Source: Cryptomeria japonica
Lineage: Eukaryota > Streptophyta > Pinopsida > Cupressales > Cupressaceae
DNA: 64,000 nt
Reading direction: 5' to 3'
Assembly (NCBI RefSeq): GCF_030272615.1
Contig: NC_081409.1
Span: forward strand, 208,301,190 to 208,365,189
In this document: one piece after another, positions 45,106 to 56,474 of the stretch
Layout of the letters: the number at the start of each line of letters is the position of its first letter
Numbering within the stretch: the stretch's first letter is position 1
Translations under genes and position numbers: made by a program
The notes under the pieces: generated by a model
The model's input: only the letters and a program-made list of their open reading frames with translations
Told to the model about the DNA's origin: nothing
The model's database searches: none

Positions 45106-46502
45106 TCATTGGATCGGTTAGCTAATGATTTGGGCTTGGGAGGTTGAGAAATGGGAGCAGTACTTTTGGTTTTGGCTTTAGGCTTAGGGACAACTATTGA
45201 TTCCTTCTTCACTCTTAACGATTGCTCTTCAAAGGTAATGTTTTTCTCTCTAGCTTTCCGAACAACCTCTTTTGATATCTGTGTGCCCTCAATGAGAGCT
45301 TCAAATTCTTTTTGGACCTTCTTCTAAATCACTAGTCTTTTAAATTGTTGATGTAATGCAAGGCTCTTCTCCTTATAGGTTTCGAACCTTTCTTCATTGG
45401 GATCCGCTAATTGACTTAGAAAATGTTGATCATATATTTCCAAAATCTACCTATCAACCTCATAACCCATCAGTAGAATCCATGAAGTTCATGGTTCTAC
45501 AACTTCCATTAAACACTAGTCAGCGTCAACCATGAAACAGATTGTGTCTGCATACTTCTCAATGATAGTTTTAGAGATTCTTTCCCTATCATGCATCTCT
45601 TTTTAAAATTTATGGAAATAGCCTCATAGATTTGCATTGTGGGCTTTAGAATCACTTGAGATATAAAGATACTCCTAGATATGTACTCCAACTGGCCTAT
45701 CAAAAGCCCATTGTACCGGACCAACTCTCAGAATCTCATTCTTGAAAATGCATAAGAGTAGAGACCCATACTTGAAGGAATTATTCTTGTTTTCTTTGAT
45801 CTTCTTTAAGTTATTGATGAGCTCTCTCTGAAGCAATTCACACAGATCATACCTGTTATCTTCCATCAACATCTCATATGCGACATAAATAGCAGTACCG
45901 GAAACAGAGTTGATTCTACTAGAATAGTAGATTTTGTAACCAGTCACCATAGAACAAAATCGGATTTCATCCTCCAAGATGTCATCTATTGTCATCACTC
46001 TTCTATCAAAATTCGACCCAGTTGCATTTGTTACAACATCATTCTTAGCAATTTTCAGAGGCGATAGCTGACTAGATGCACATAACCCTGTGACAGCCTA
46101 AATCACACCCTTAGTGATCTTATGTGGCTTGTCCAACCATATGAATTTATTATGGACACAAATCAAGATGTACTGGATCCATTCCTGCTCGTACGCCATC
46201 AAAAATTTTACAAATTAAGCAAAACCCCTGCTATCAAGATCCTTGAATTCAGGTTTCAACACGGAGCTTTGATCAAATAATTGGTTGTTGTAAAGATTCA
46301 GCATTTGGGAGCTTCCTAGTTCTTCAATTGGGCAATGAGTGTAGATCCTTATGTCTTCATTGTGTAAGACTCTGTGGGGTACAGATGAAAAAGAACTTTT
46401 TGGATCAACCTCCATCAAAATGAATGGGTGATCTTTGAATTTGGGACAAGCACGCTCAGTAATATTGACAACCAGAGGGGTTGCAATACCAAATGCAGCC
46501 AT
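45106..46502 (-). pseudogene. Element H ORF2, N-terminal part
   Basis: On the - strand the start MAAFGIATPLVVNI (46502) aligns with MASSFGVAAPLVVEI of K (62992). Shared blocks follow: FKDHPF, VLHNEDIRIYTHCPIEELG, IWLDKPHKITKGVI, SRINSVSGTAIYVAYEML, NLKKIKENKNNSFKYGSL, VQWAFDRPV, then ICFMVDAD and GYEVDR. Frameshifts lie near 46215 and 45675, and stops are frequent. The TAG at 45447-45449 sits at the same codon as a TAG in E (31201-31203). After the Lys-rich PKPKAKTKS segment the frame meets solo LTR I. Confidence 0.75.
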
Positions 46503-46932
46503 TTGTAGATTTAAATTCCAAATTTCAACTGAAGAAGAGGTTTTCACTAATAATACCTTGATGTTTAATTAGGCTTACTCGCTAAGTCTCTTTAGAAATC
46601 GGTAGCACTGAGTTTTGCTTGATTGCCTCCTTTATAGGACTCTCTAAACTTCTTCTCTTCAATTCGCAAAATGAGAAATGAAGTGAAAAAGTCACCTTTT
46701 ATTTTCCACAAACCTATCTTTCCACTGCAATAAATGCATTTTGCCCTAACTCCTTCGCATATTCTCTAACAGATAGGAATTCTTCTCTGAATCTTCAAAT
46801 TGGCTCAAATCTTCCTGAGATTCATCAAAACCATCATATGCACTTCTGCAACCTGCCAAAAATAGGCACAAATCTCAAACAGGGGGTTTAAAAGTTTTGC
46901 ATTATTACTCCCACAAGGTCGGATGCCTAGGT

Positions 46933-48101
46933 TCAGTTACAGGATGTAGTTCCAACATCATAATCCGGTGTAGACCCACTTTCTATCTGTGAATCGGTCT
47001 TCTTAACCGATGTCTTCTTCATCTGATCTCTGATCTCTTCAACTTTTGTTTTACCCTTCTCATTTGACTTAACATTCTTGTTCTTATCTTCTGGACCTCT
47101 CCTATTCATGTTTCTGCTTCTGCAATACTTAGCAATATGACCAGATTTATTGCATGCATAGCAACAACGTTTCCTTCCATAGGCCTGAAGTTCATTTGAT
47201 TTCTTCTCATTTTGCATTGGTTAGCAACATGTCCAAACATTCCACATGCATAATATCTGACATTTCTCCTGTTCTGAAAGTTTCATCATAGTTTTGCATA
47301 CATTTGACTTATGACCATATTTGTTGCATTTGAAACATTGACTATTAAAAGATGAACCATTATTCATCATCCTATTTCTGCATTGACTAGCCATATGACC
47401 AAATTTATTGCAAAAAAAAAGAAGTTACCATTGAATTTGTGAGCCTTAGGTTGCCTTACCAAAAGCCTTCTTGAATTGTTCTTTTGTTGAGCTGACTTGG
47501 AGCTTTCACCTTTCTCAAAACCAAGACCTTGTGTGTCATTTGAATTCTTCTGACTTGCAATCATTTCATCTAGTCTGGTTGAATTGATCTGGAACTTCTC
47601 CTTGTATTCATTTATAGCATCAAAATCAAATTTGAAGAGTAAGACCTGCTTACCAATATTTTCCTCATGTTCTTTAGCATCTTCTAGATCATTCTTCAAC
47701 TATCCAATTTTTTCTTCAAGTTTGCAACACTCTTCAGATTTGTCTTTCAGGGACTAAGCAAGTTTTTCTTCATTTTTCTTCCTTTCTTCATTCTCCTTTG
47801 TCAATTTCATCACAATAGCTTCCATCTCATTTTTTTGGATTATATTAGTTATGGCAAGTCTCTCACATTCCTCTATCTTTTGTTTCAAGGCTTCTTCATC
47901 AATGCTTTGACTTTCTTTCTCTTTCATCTTATCAAAAAGTTCCTTTCTCTTTTCCCTTGACTTGTTCAACTGGTCTTTCAATGTCTCAATATATTCCTCA
48001 GCATCTTTAAGATTTTCTTTTACTTGTCAGTTTTCATCCTATGCATGATCAAGATCCTCAAGAGAAACAACCAACTGTTGTCTAAGATTACCGAAGTCCA
48101 T
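46933..48101 (-). pseudogene. Element H ORF1: coiled-coil, multi-CCHC gag-like protein
   Basis: The start at 48101 gives MDFGNLRQQLVVSLEDLD, matching ORF1 of E and K in position and sequence. A long heptad region follows (LNKSREKRKELFDKMKEKE, then EMEAIVMKLTKENEERKK) and the segment TRLDEMIASQKN...TQGLGFEKGE. Zinc knuckles then come: one that has lost its first Cys (CNKFGHMASQC), CFKCNKYGHKSNVC, a degenerate third, and CYACNKSGHIAKYC. The stop lies at 46933 after TSCN. Frame changes near 47700, 47420 and 47220 break it. Confidence 0.8.
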
Positions 48102-48158
48102 TGATTCACCTTCTTGGATCAACCTCAATCTATTATAAGGATTTTTCTAAGGAACTAA

Positions 48159-48170
48159 GCTCCGATACCA
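48159..48170 (-). other. Primer binding site of H
   Basis: On the - strand TGGTATCGGAGC lies two bases after the LTR edge; one base differs from the tRNA-Met-type site. Confidence 0.87.
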
Positions 48171-48172
48171 AT

Positions 48173-49283
48173 TATTGGAATCAATGAACACTGAGTGGGG
48201 GGGTGAATCAGTGTTCTGCAATTTCTGATTTTGACAATTTGATTTTTAAACCACTTAATGCATATGAAAATAAGTAAAGTGCAGAAACACAAAGCAAAGA
48301 TCAGCAACACCATAACACTGAGATTTTTATGTGGAAACCCAATTAATGGAAAAACCACGGTGGGATTCAAACCCACAATATTAACATACTCTACTAAAAG
48401 TATAAAAATATTACATAAGGGGAATGTGCATGCATTCAGGCACACTGCCTAGAGCTCATTGCTCAAAGTTTACAATAAGAGCTACAACCCACAAGGCTCA
48501 CTGCCTTACAAAAGAGTTACAAAGGTAACATACATGAAGATGAACTATGAAATAGCATCTACAAATGCCTGGAATAATTTTAGTTAAGCACAAAATGTTG
48601 TATATTACTCAACTTTGTAGAACTTCTTTGTTCTAATATTCTGTAACCTACTGGAGCTCAAATCTTCATCATTCGCATGAGAAGCTACACAAAAGTTGCT
48701 TCACACATCTCCATCGATCTCAAAAATGATCGTATAAACATATCTTATATATCCGCAACATGGATTTAGGTCATTATGATGTTTTCTTCAAGAACACGGC
48801 ACAAAATATGAAACTTGCTCACAAGTAGGCTCAATTCCATCTCCAATGTATATGCGAACAAAATAAAATGCCCACACACTTCCCACATGACAACTCATAA
48901 ACCTCAAACACATAATCAATCACCAAAATTGATCCGCAAATAGAATCATTGCATGTTACCATAGATATGCACTATCCTTGCCAAAAACATGATTACCGGA
49001 TCTTCTATCTTGCACAAAATTTATCACCGAAGGCCACAATCCTAGAATAAGACATATTACATATTATAAACTTTCCCCAAAATCCGCAAAGCACAATACT
49101 TAACCAAAATAATCCACCAACCAAAATGTACACTCTGTTGGATACCTTACTCTTCTCACTGGATCTCACCGAACTCAATCAATCTTCTGGAATAATCACA
49201 TCATGAACTATGGCTACCAAAACTGATATGATTTTTTCATCAATGACAACATCTCAACATCCATTTAGTGTCTCTTGCCAATA
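48173..49283 (-). repeat. 5' LTR of H
   Basis: Matches 41163-42296. On the + strand it begins TATTGGAATCAATG and ends TTGCCAATA next to the target duplication. The hairpin arms lie at 48186-48194 and 48208-48216. Confidence 0.93.
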
Positions 49284-49288
49284 ATCTA

Positions 49289-50329
49289 ATAAAGCACCAG
49301 GGCCAGATGGCTTCCCTGCAATGTTTTATCAATTTTGTTGGGAAGTGATCAAAGATGATTTACTTAAGGCGGTAGAGGAACCAAGGAAGAAAACAATAGT
49401 GTTGAGGGTAGTTAATCACACCTTTATAGCCTTAGTTCCCAAGAAAAAAGAAGCCAAGCATATAGGTGATTTCAAGCCTATAGTCCTCTGCAACACTTTC
49501 AACAAAATCATTACCAAAATTATAGCCAATAGATTAAAAAGGGTGATTGATAAGGTAATCTCTAAAGAGCAAAGTGGATTTGCCCCTGGAAGGTTGATAG
49601 TTGAAGGCATCATTCTAGAACATGAGATGATACACACAGCTAGAAAACATAGAACTCCTGGCATGATAATCAAATTGGACATTCAAAAAGCCTAGGATTT
49701 GGTAGACAGACAGTTCCTCCTGAAGGTTCTGATCGAGTTTGGTTTCAATAGGAAATGGGTGGATTGGATCAAGGGTTATATTGACTCCCCGAAATTCTCG
49801 CCCGAGGATTTTTTCAGTTCATCCAGGGGTAATGTGTCCCCCTTCCTTTTTATAAGTATGCCAGAAGCCTTGAGAAGATGAATAAATTAGGCTAGAATGG
49901 AGGGAAGGTGGAAAGGGATTGAAGTCACTCCAAGTGTTGATTCAGTCACACACCAATAGTTCATCGATGACACAATTCTGTTTGGAGTTGGCACAAGGAT
50001 GGAGGCTAGAACAATCAAGACAATTTTGCATGACTACAACAAGGCTTCAAGGAAAATGATCAATTGGAGGAAGTCAAAAAAATTCTTCCTCAATGTACAG
50101 TTGAGTCTCCAGAGGGACATAGCTTGCATCCTAGATTTAAAAGTGGCCAGTCTACCTAGGAGATTCCTAGGTATGCCCCTTTTTGTGGGAGCTAGCAAGA
50201 AAAGCCATTGAGATAAGCTCACTAAAATTTGTAAGAAGAAATTGGATTTGCGGAAAGGGAAGTAGCTCTCATTTGTGGGGAGGTTGATGATGCTTAAGAT
50301 GGTTCTCTCAACCATCCTAGTATACTATA
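49289..50329 (+). pseudogene. LINE G (part 2): reverse transcriptase
   Basis: Continues LINE ORF2 after element H. RT motifs are KAPGPDGFPAMFYQ, FIALVPKKKEAKHIGDFKPI, NRLKRVIDKVISKEQSGFAPGR, IIKLDIQKA followed by a TAG where Tyr is usual, then the catalytic FIDDTILFG at about 49963 (equivalent to the YADD-type box), and RFLGMPLFVGASKK. Frame changes occur near 49690-49880. It breaks off at the target duplication ctata (50325-50329) of element J and resumes at 56999. Confidence 0.92.
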
Positions 50330-50519
50330 TGAAAGGAAATACAAGAGCAAGGAAAGAAAAATAAAATCCAAGAAAGTTTATTGATGAAGTAAATGTTACC
50401 AAGAGAAATGCAAAAACCTTGGAGCAATCACCCAAATGTGAAGAAGGAGGCACAAGAACTTTTGAAAGGGGAAAAGCAAAGAAAAACCCCTTGTGATAAT
50501 TATGAATGAGGCAATGCCT

Positions 50520-50552
<33 letters not shown>

Positions 50553-50851
50553 CTCTTTACAATATTGTCATTAAGAAGAAATGAGAGAGGAGACATCTCT
50601 TAAATAGAGATGAGGAGAGGAGTTACAAAGTAACTCCCAAATCTATGAATGCCACCATTCATAAAATGTGTGTGCCATGTGTCCACATCCTCTTATGGAG
50701 GAAATCTAATATTCCTTAATAAAGGAAAATAAAATAAATGACTTGTCCTCACACATTTACTAGAGGACAAATTACATGTAAGAATTCCAAAGGAATATCC
50801 TAAACTAAATACAAATAAACCTAAGCTAAGTAAAGATTAAATATTCTAACA
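50330..50851 (-). repeat. 3' LTR of J
   Basis: Nearly identical to 56475-56993; differences include a longer (GA)n run at 50522-50550. It is bounded by ctata on the left and by the purine tract at 50852 on the right. Confidence 0.96.
50522..50550. repeat. (GA)n microsatellite in 3' LTR of J
   Basis: A GA run of 29 bp; the 5' LTR has about 20 bp at 56669-56688, a post-insertion length difference. Confidence 0.95.
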
Positions 50852-50860
50852 CCCCCCCTT
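50852..50860 (-). other. Polypurine tract of J
   Basis: AAGGGGGGG on the - strand, directly before the LTR start TGTTAGAAT. Confidence 0.9.
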
Positions 50861-52088
50861 AAGCTTTACTTGGGGAGCTTACATCAAACCCTTCAATGGG
50901 TTGTAATCCAAGATTTTTACAATGAAATTGGAACTTTTCTTTACAAAGTGGCTTGGTCAAAATATCTGCAACTTGGTCTTCCCCCTTGCAATAGAGGAGT
51001 GAAACTTGCTTGTCTTCAATTTGTTCTCTAATAAAGTGGTGTTGGAGAGAAATGTGTTTTGTCCTTGCATGGAAAACTGGATTTTCAGCCAAGGCAATGG
51101 CACTTTGGTTGTCACAATACAATTGAGTTGGTTCGTGTTGAGGTAGACCCAAATCTTTAAGTAATCTTCTAAGCCACAAGACTTCTTTGGAAGCATTAGT
51201 GCATCCTTTGTACTCAGCTTCAGTGGATCCAAGAGAGGTAGATTGTTGCTTTTTACTATTCCAAGAAATTGCTCCTGATCCAACAAAAAAACAATAACCA
51301 CAAGTAGATTTCCCATCATTGGGATCTCCACCTAGATCGGAATCAGTAAAACCTTTTAAAGTAAAATCAGAATTTACATCATAAAACAAACCTACATTAA
51401 TAGTTCCTTTAATATATCTTAAAATTCTCTTAGCAACTTTAAAGTGTGTTTGTTGAGGTTTGGACATGAATCTTGAAAACAAACTAACACTATAAGCAAT
51501 ATCCGGCCTAGTAAGAGTTAAATAATTCAAACTTCCAACTAATTGTCTATACAAAGTAGGATCAACAAGACGAGTTTGCATATCAAGCATTAACTTAGTG
51601 CCTAATTCAATAGGAATTGAAACATGATGAGCATCATTCATTTTAAACTTATCTATGAGATCTTGAGCATATTTACTTTGAGATAAGAAAATTCCTTTAG
51701 AGGTTTGCCAAATTTGCATTCCTAATAAATAATGTAAAAGACCTAAATCAATCATTTGAAATTTTTGATTAAGTTGAAACTTAATATCAGAAATCAAAGT
51801 ATCGGAACTTGAAGTAAGAATCAAATCATCTACATACAAGATAATAATGATAATATCATCTTCACTGTGTTTTATATACAAGTTAGGATCATTTTTACTT
51901 CTAATAAAGCCTTGAGAAAGAAAGAAAGCATTAATCTTTGAATACCACTCCCTAGGAGATTGCTTTAATCCATAAATTGATTTCTTTAATTTACAAACTA
52001 AGCATGCATTACCTTCTTTAATAAAACCAGGAGGTTGAGACATAAATTTCCTCATGTAAATCACCATTAAGAAAAGCACTTTTAACAT
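50859..52088 (-). pseudogene. Element J reverse transcriptase and RNase H
   Basis: A 409-codon open frame on the - strand. RT shows SQPPGFI, CKLKKSIYGLKQSPREWY, the catalytic LYVDDLILTSSS and HYLLGMQIW, then RPDIAYSVSLFSRFM. RNase H shows SDLGGDPNDGKSTCGY, SLGSTEAEYKGC, QLYCDNQSAIALAENP and RTKHISL...FIREQI, and ends at VADILTKPL. All active-site acids appear present. A two-base deletion near 52043, in the ...EEIY-SQPP stretch, puts it out of frame with the upstream part. Confidence 0.95.
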
Positions 52089-52092
52089 CCAT

Positions 52093-53244
52093 TCAGTGAA
52101 TAGGCGAATTCATTCTAGAAGCTAAAGCAAGCACAAGTTTAATTGTAGGCATTTTAGCAACAGGAAAAAAAGTTTCAGTATAATCTAAGCCTTCAATTTG
52201 AGAAAAACCTCTAGCAACTAATCTAGCTTTAAATTTACTAACTTGATTATTAGCATTCAATTTAGTTTTATAAAGCCACTTGCAAGAAACAAGATTTTTA
52301 CCATGAGGCAAGGGAACTAAATCCCAAGTTTGGTTAGAAGTTAAAGTATCATATTCTTCCTTCATTGCTTTTTGCCAATGTGGTTGATTTTTAGCTTGAT
52401 CAAATGTTTTAGGATCATTAGAATTCATAATAGTAGTCATTAAAGCATAATTACAATAATTAACTCTTCTAGCTTGAAGTCTATCCATTCTAGCTAAGTA
52501 TTCATCACTATCTTGAATTAAAGATTTAAACCATTTAGGTCTTCTTTTAAAAGTAATGGATTCATCACTAGAAGAAGATTCATGAGGAGTAGAGTTATTA
52601 TTATCATCATCGCTATCACTAGAAGGAATAGAAAGAGATGCATTAGGAGTAGGGTTAAGAGAAGGAGGTTGGTCCTCCACAAGCACAACTTTGCTTTGAG
52701 CAAGTTCATCATCCTCTACTTTAGAACAATCATGAATGCCTTTTTCTGCAATACAAACATCTCTTGCAACTTTTACCTTGTTAGTAATAGGATTGTAAAC
52801 TCTATAACCTTTAGTATTTTCATCATAACCAACAAAAATAAAAGGAGAAGATTTAGCATCTAATTTTTTTCTTTTCTCCTTAGGTTTGTGAACATAAGCT
52901 ATGGAACCAAAAATTCTTAAATTCTGCAAATTAGGCTTTCTACCAGACCAAGCTTCTTCAGGAGTTTTATCCTTTAAGGCTTTGGTAGGTGTTCTATTAA
53001 TTAAATAAGTTGCACAAGCCATAGCTTCAGCCCAAAACTTGTAATCCATATTTTTTTCATGCAATAAACATCTAGCCATTTCAACAATTGTCCTATGCTT
53101 CCATTCTGCCACACCATTTTGTTGTGGTGTATAAGGAACGGTAAGCTCATGTTTAATTCCAAAAGATTTCAAATAAGCATTAAGTGCATTATTGACATAT
53201 TCTCTTCCATTGTCAGTATGAAGAATCTTAATTTTAGAACCAAA
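52093..53244 (-). pseudogene. Element J integrase C-terminal half and RT start
   Basis: On the - strand it opens just after the TAA at 53245 with integrase sequence: HTDNGREYV (second catalytic Asp), PYTPQQNGVAEWKHRT (catalytic Glu kept; the usual Arg is Trp), ATYLINRTPT and the GKPxxxNLRIFGS-type segment, then a Ser/Asp/Asn-rich linker near 52690-52560. RT begins with HWQKAMKEEYDTL, NQTWDLVPLP, CKWLYKTK and FKARLVARGFSQ. It ends at a TGA (52093) just before MDVKSAFLNG. Confidence 0.94.
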
Positions 53245-54504
53245 TTACCTTTCTACAAACATATGAAATTCAGTAAACACATCAAGCACTTGATCCTTAC
53301 TATGAAGGAAATATATCCATGTTCTCCTTGAAAAATCATTAACAAAGGTAAGAGCATACCTTGAACCTTGGATGGAGGGATTCTCCATGGGACCCAAGAG
53401 ATCACTATGAACTAGATGCAATTTAATATATGCCCTCCAAGATTGACCATGAGGAAAGGGTTCCCTATGCATCTTACCACCCATGCAACCATTGCAAACA
53501 ATTTGAGAAGGAACAATACTAGGCAATCCATCAACCATATTTGCTTTTTGCATCAATGAAATATAATCAGAATTGAGATGGCCAAGTCTTTCGTGCCATA
53601 TAGTAAAATCAACACTAGTAAGCAAAGAATACTTTGGAGGAGCAAATTCATAGAACTTGAATAAGTTATCACTATCCATTTTAGCAGTAGCAATAACATG
53701 ATTAGTTTTTGGATCAATGATATAACATATGCCCCTATAGAAGTTAATTTTATAATCTTGACAAAGTTTAGGAACTGAAATCAAATTTGATTTTAATTCA
53801 GGAACATAAAGTACATCATGTAATTTCCCATTAGGAACATTCACATCACCAATAGCTTCAACTTTGCAACTATGATTATTAGCTAATTGAACAGGAATAT
53901 TAGAAGTATCAGGATGCAAAGATTCAAAACATTCTTTATGAGAAGTAACATGTTGAGATGCACCAGAATCAATAATCCACTCAAGTGGTTGAGAAACATT
54001 ATAAGTACATGTAAATACATGACGAGATGAATTACCATTATTATGACCTTTCTTATAATGAAGTTTATGTTGTTGATTATTTTGATTATTTTGGTTCATG
54101 GGCTTTTTACCATTTTGCTTCTTAAAAAAATTATTAGTAATATGTCCATCTTTCCCACAATATGTGCAATGGGGTCTTGTTTGAGAATTATTCCTTTGAT
54201 TATTGTACGTATTATTATGATTATTATTATGAGAATTGTTATGATAGGATTTAGAATGAGATTGATAATTAGAAGATTTGTGATTATTATTATGATTATT
54301 ATTATGATTATGATTATTATTATTATTATTGGATCTAAAATTATTATTATGATTTTGATTTTTAGACATAAAAGCGTTTTCACTACTTTTAAGAGTACCA
54401 AATTGAATTAATTTAGCTTCCTCTTGACGTAATAAATTACGAAAAATATCATAAGTTAATTGAGTAGCTAAGCTAGGAATAGCAAGTTGAGCATGAATAT
54501 TCAT
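53245..54504 (-). pseudogene. Element J gag C-terminus, protease and integrase N-terminus
   Basis: On the - strand: a very Asn/His-rich linker (about 54380-54200), a zinc knuckle CTYCGKDGHITNNF whose last Cys is Phe, then the protease active site WIIDSGASQHVTS and NLISVPKLC. Integrase begins with the HHCC region (HERLGHLN and CNGCMGGKM) and the first catalytic Asp in LVHSDLLGPM. The frame ends in a TAA at 53245 within FVER-XFGSK, where Gln is usual. Confidence 0.94.
54200..54370. repeat. Trinucleotide-rich (AAT/ATT) tract in gag of J
   Basis: ATT/ATG-type triplets on the + strand encode a run dominated by Asn and His in the gag linker of J on the - strand. Confidence 0.9.
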
Positions 54505-54992
54505 AATAAATTGTTGAAATTGACAAGGAAGACATTTTTTAAGAATAAGATGAATTAAACGTAAATCAGCTAGAGTAACTCCTAAACCAGTTAATTAACT
54601 ATTAACAGAATCAAACTTTAATAAGAATTCATCCATAGTTTTAAAATCTGTATACCTTAGATCTTCAAGTTGATCTTGAAGTTGAATTTTTCGGGATTCA
54701 TTGGAGCTATCATAAGTTGTTTTAAAATTTCCCAAGCTTCATGCGTTTTTGTACAATTTCCAATTAAAACATACAAATCAGGAACCATTGAAATACCAAT
54801 TAAACCAAGTGCTTCCTCATTTTGAGTCTTCCATCTATCTTGGTCGGCTTGCGGAGCAGTTGTAGCGAGCTCAAAGGTTTTATCAGTTGCAACATCCAAA
54901 AGGTGTTTGAAACGAAATATAAAAGAAATATGTGTTTTCCATGAATGATAATTACTACTATTTAACTTAATTTCAGGAATTAGAGTAGACAT
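54505..54992 (-). pseudogene. gag: Element J gag, N-terminal part
   Basis: On the - strand, MSTLIPEIKLNSSNYHSWK is a typical copia gag start, followed by LGLIGISMVPDLYVLI and HEAWEILKQL. A frameshift near 54657 breaks the frame; the rest of the capsid domain continues in other frames into 54504 (QFNNLLRQEE-like region). Confidence 0.9.
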
Positions 54993-56459
54993 GATAACAA
55001 AATAAATGTGAACAAATAATAATTAGTTGTAAAAAAAATTACCCCTTTGATTAAATAGGAAAAAAAACTCCTTGATTAAAAAATTGAACAAAATTTTAAT
55101 AATTTAAAAAAATAACAAATTTCATAAAAAATTTTATAAAAAATATATTATTTTTAAATCTTAAATAACAAATTTAAAATTTTTAAATAACTTTAATTTA
55201 TTTAAAGAAAGTTTATATTATTAAAAAATTAAGATTCTAATAAAAGAAAATTATTTAGAATAACAAAAACTTTATATATTAAAAACTTTATTAAAAAAAT
55301 CATTCACTTTTTAAACTTTTTTTAATGTATTAAAAACTGTATAGACTTATGAAAGAAAGTTATTTGATATGAACTTTTTAAACTTTTAATAGGAAAGACT
55401 TAATCTATTGATATACTAAGAACTTAAAACTTTTAATAAGTTAAAGAAACGTTACAGTTAGAATGAAACAGAGACGATAGGATAAAAAGAAACTGATAAA
55501 TTCAAAAGCATAGACGTTATGATTGGAGAAGGAGAATTGCAGGTGCGCAGAGATGTTACTTTTGTTCTGGCAATTAGATTTGTTCTAAAACTGATAAAAT
55601 AGAGAACGTTATCCAGCGAATGCTTATCAAGTTTGGTGAACCTGCATTGGTAGCTAATTTGAGGCAAAATGAACTAGAAACTGTAGATTAGGATATACCA
55701 GAAAATGTGGATTGATTTAATATTCACAAAACATGTGAAAGAGGGAAAATAAATTGTATGAACCTGCACTAACAAATGTTAGACTGCTGATATTTTCTTG
55801 CAAAGATTGGAGCTTAAACGAAGTACACAGAATGATTTAAGAAGATCAAATAATAGACGTTAACCTTAGAATGATTTAAGAAGATCAAATAGAATATGAT
55901 AGAAATTTAAACTTCTAGAATAAAAAACCTACAATACACAAAATTGGAGAAAATAATATAAAAAATAGAGATAGTTATTCTACAGAGATCAATATGAAAT
56001 TTTTTTTTTTAATAAAATCCTGCTGACATGATAAATGTTAGAACCTGCAAACAAATCAGAGATGCAATGTAATAATAAATCAGATTTGGCGGCAAGCTGA
56101 CCAAACAAATTAAGGAGACTGAGTTTGGTGGTAAACCTTCCAAACTATTCACACTAAAAAAAAACCAGAAACTTTGGCGGCAAGCCTTCCAAAGACACAA
56201 ATTTAAACCAGAAAGAAGAAACTTTGGCGGCAAGCCTTCCAAAGCCCTTTTTTTTAATTAAAAAAAACTAGAATAGAAGATTAAACCTGCAGGCAAACTT
56301 GTTAACAAGTTTGAAAAAAAGTTAAAATCTGAAACCAAAACCTGCACAATAGAAAATATTAGAAAAAAAACTTCTTCTCCTCTCAAGAATGCCTCCAACA
56401 AGGTGAACTCCACAGAATGGTAACCTTCATCAATGTCAACTTAAAACAAGGATTAGAAA
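54993..56459 (-). other. Long AT-rich 5' leader of element J
   Basis: About 1.47 kb between the primer site and the gag start. It is extremely AT-rich at 55010-55450 and holds small repeats at 56080-56250: the unit tttggcggcaagccttccaaa occurs three or more times in variants. It has no ORF that I can support. Such a long leader is unusual for a copia element. Confidence 0.75.
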
Positions 56460-56474
56460 CCTACTCTGATACCA
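56460..56474 (-). other. Primer binding site of J
   Basis: On the - strand TGGTATCAGAGTAGG directly follows the LTR end; its first 11 bases match the tRNA-Met-type site. Confidence 0.92.

Larger units (their letters stand above)
41163..49283 (-). mobile_element. Element H: pol-less LTR element of the E/K family, - strand
   Basis: An 8.1 kb element inserted in LINE G, flanked by a perfect target duplication atcta (41158-41162 and 49284-49288). Removing it restores the LINE reading frame through the RT motif. LTRs are 41163-42296 and 48173-49283. On the - strand the order is LTR, primer site, ORF1 (gag-like), ORF2 (unknown, about 1,060 codons once solo LTR I is removed), purine tracts, LTR. 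On the - strand both LTRs start TATTGG rather than TGTTGG; the 48173 copy also ends in TA, while the 41163 copy ends in CA. No RT or integrase is visible. Confidence 0.92.

Noticed and set aside
42504-48101. Element H read as a host gene cluster
   Set aside because: LTRs, primer site, purine tract and perfect target duplications show it to be one retroelement.
54043-54411. Ile/Met-rich + strand ORF
   Set aside because: Shadow of the Asn/His-rich gag linker of element J on the other strand.
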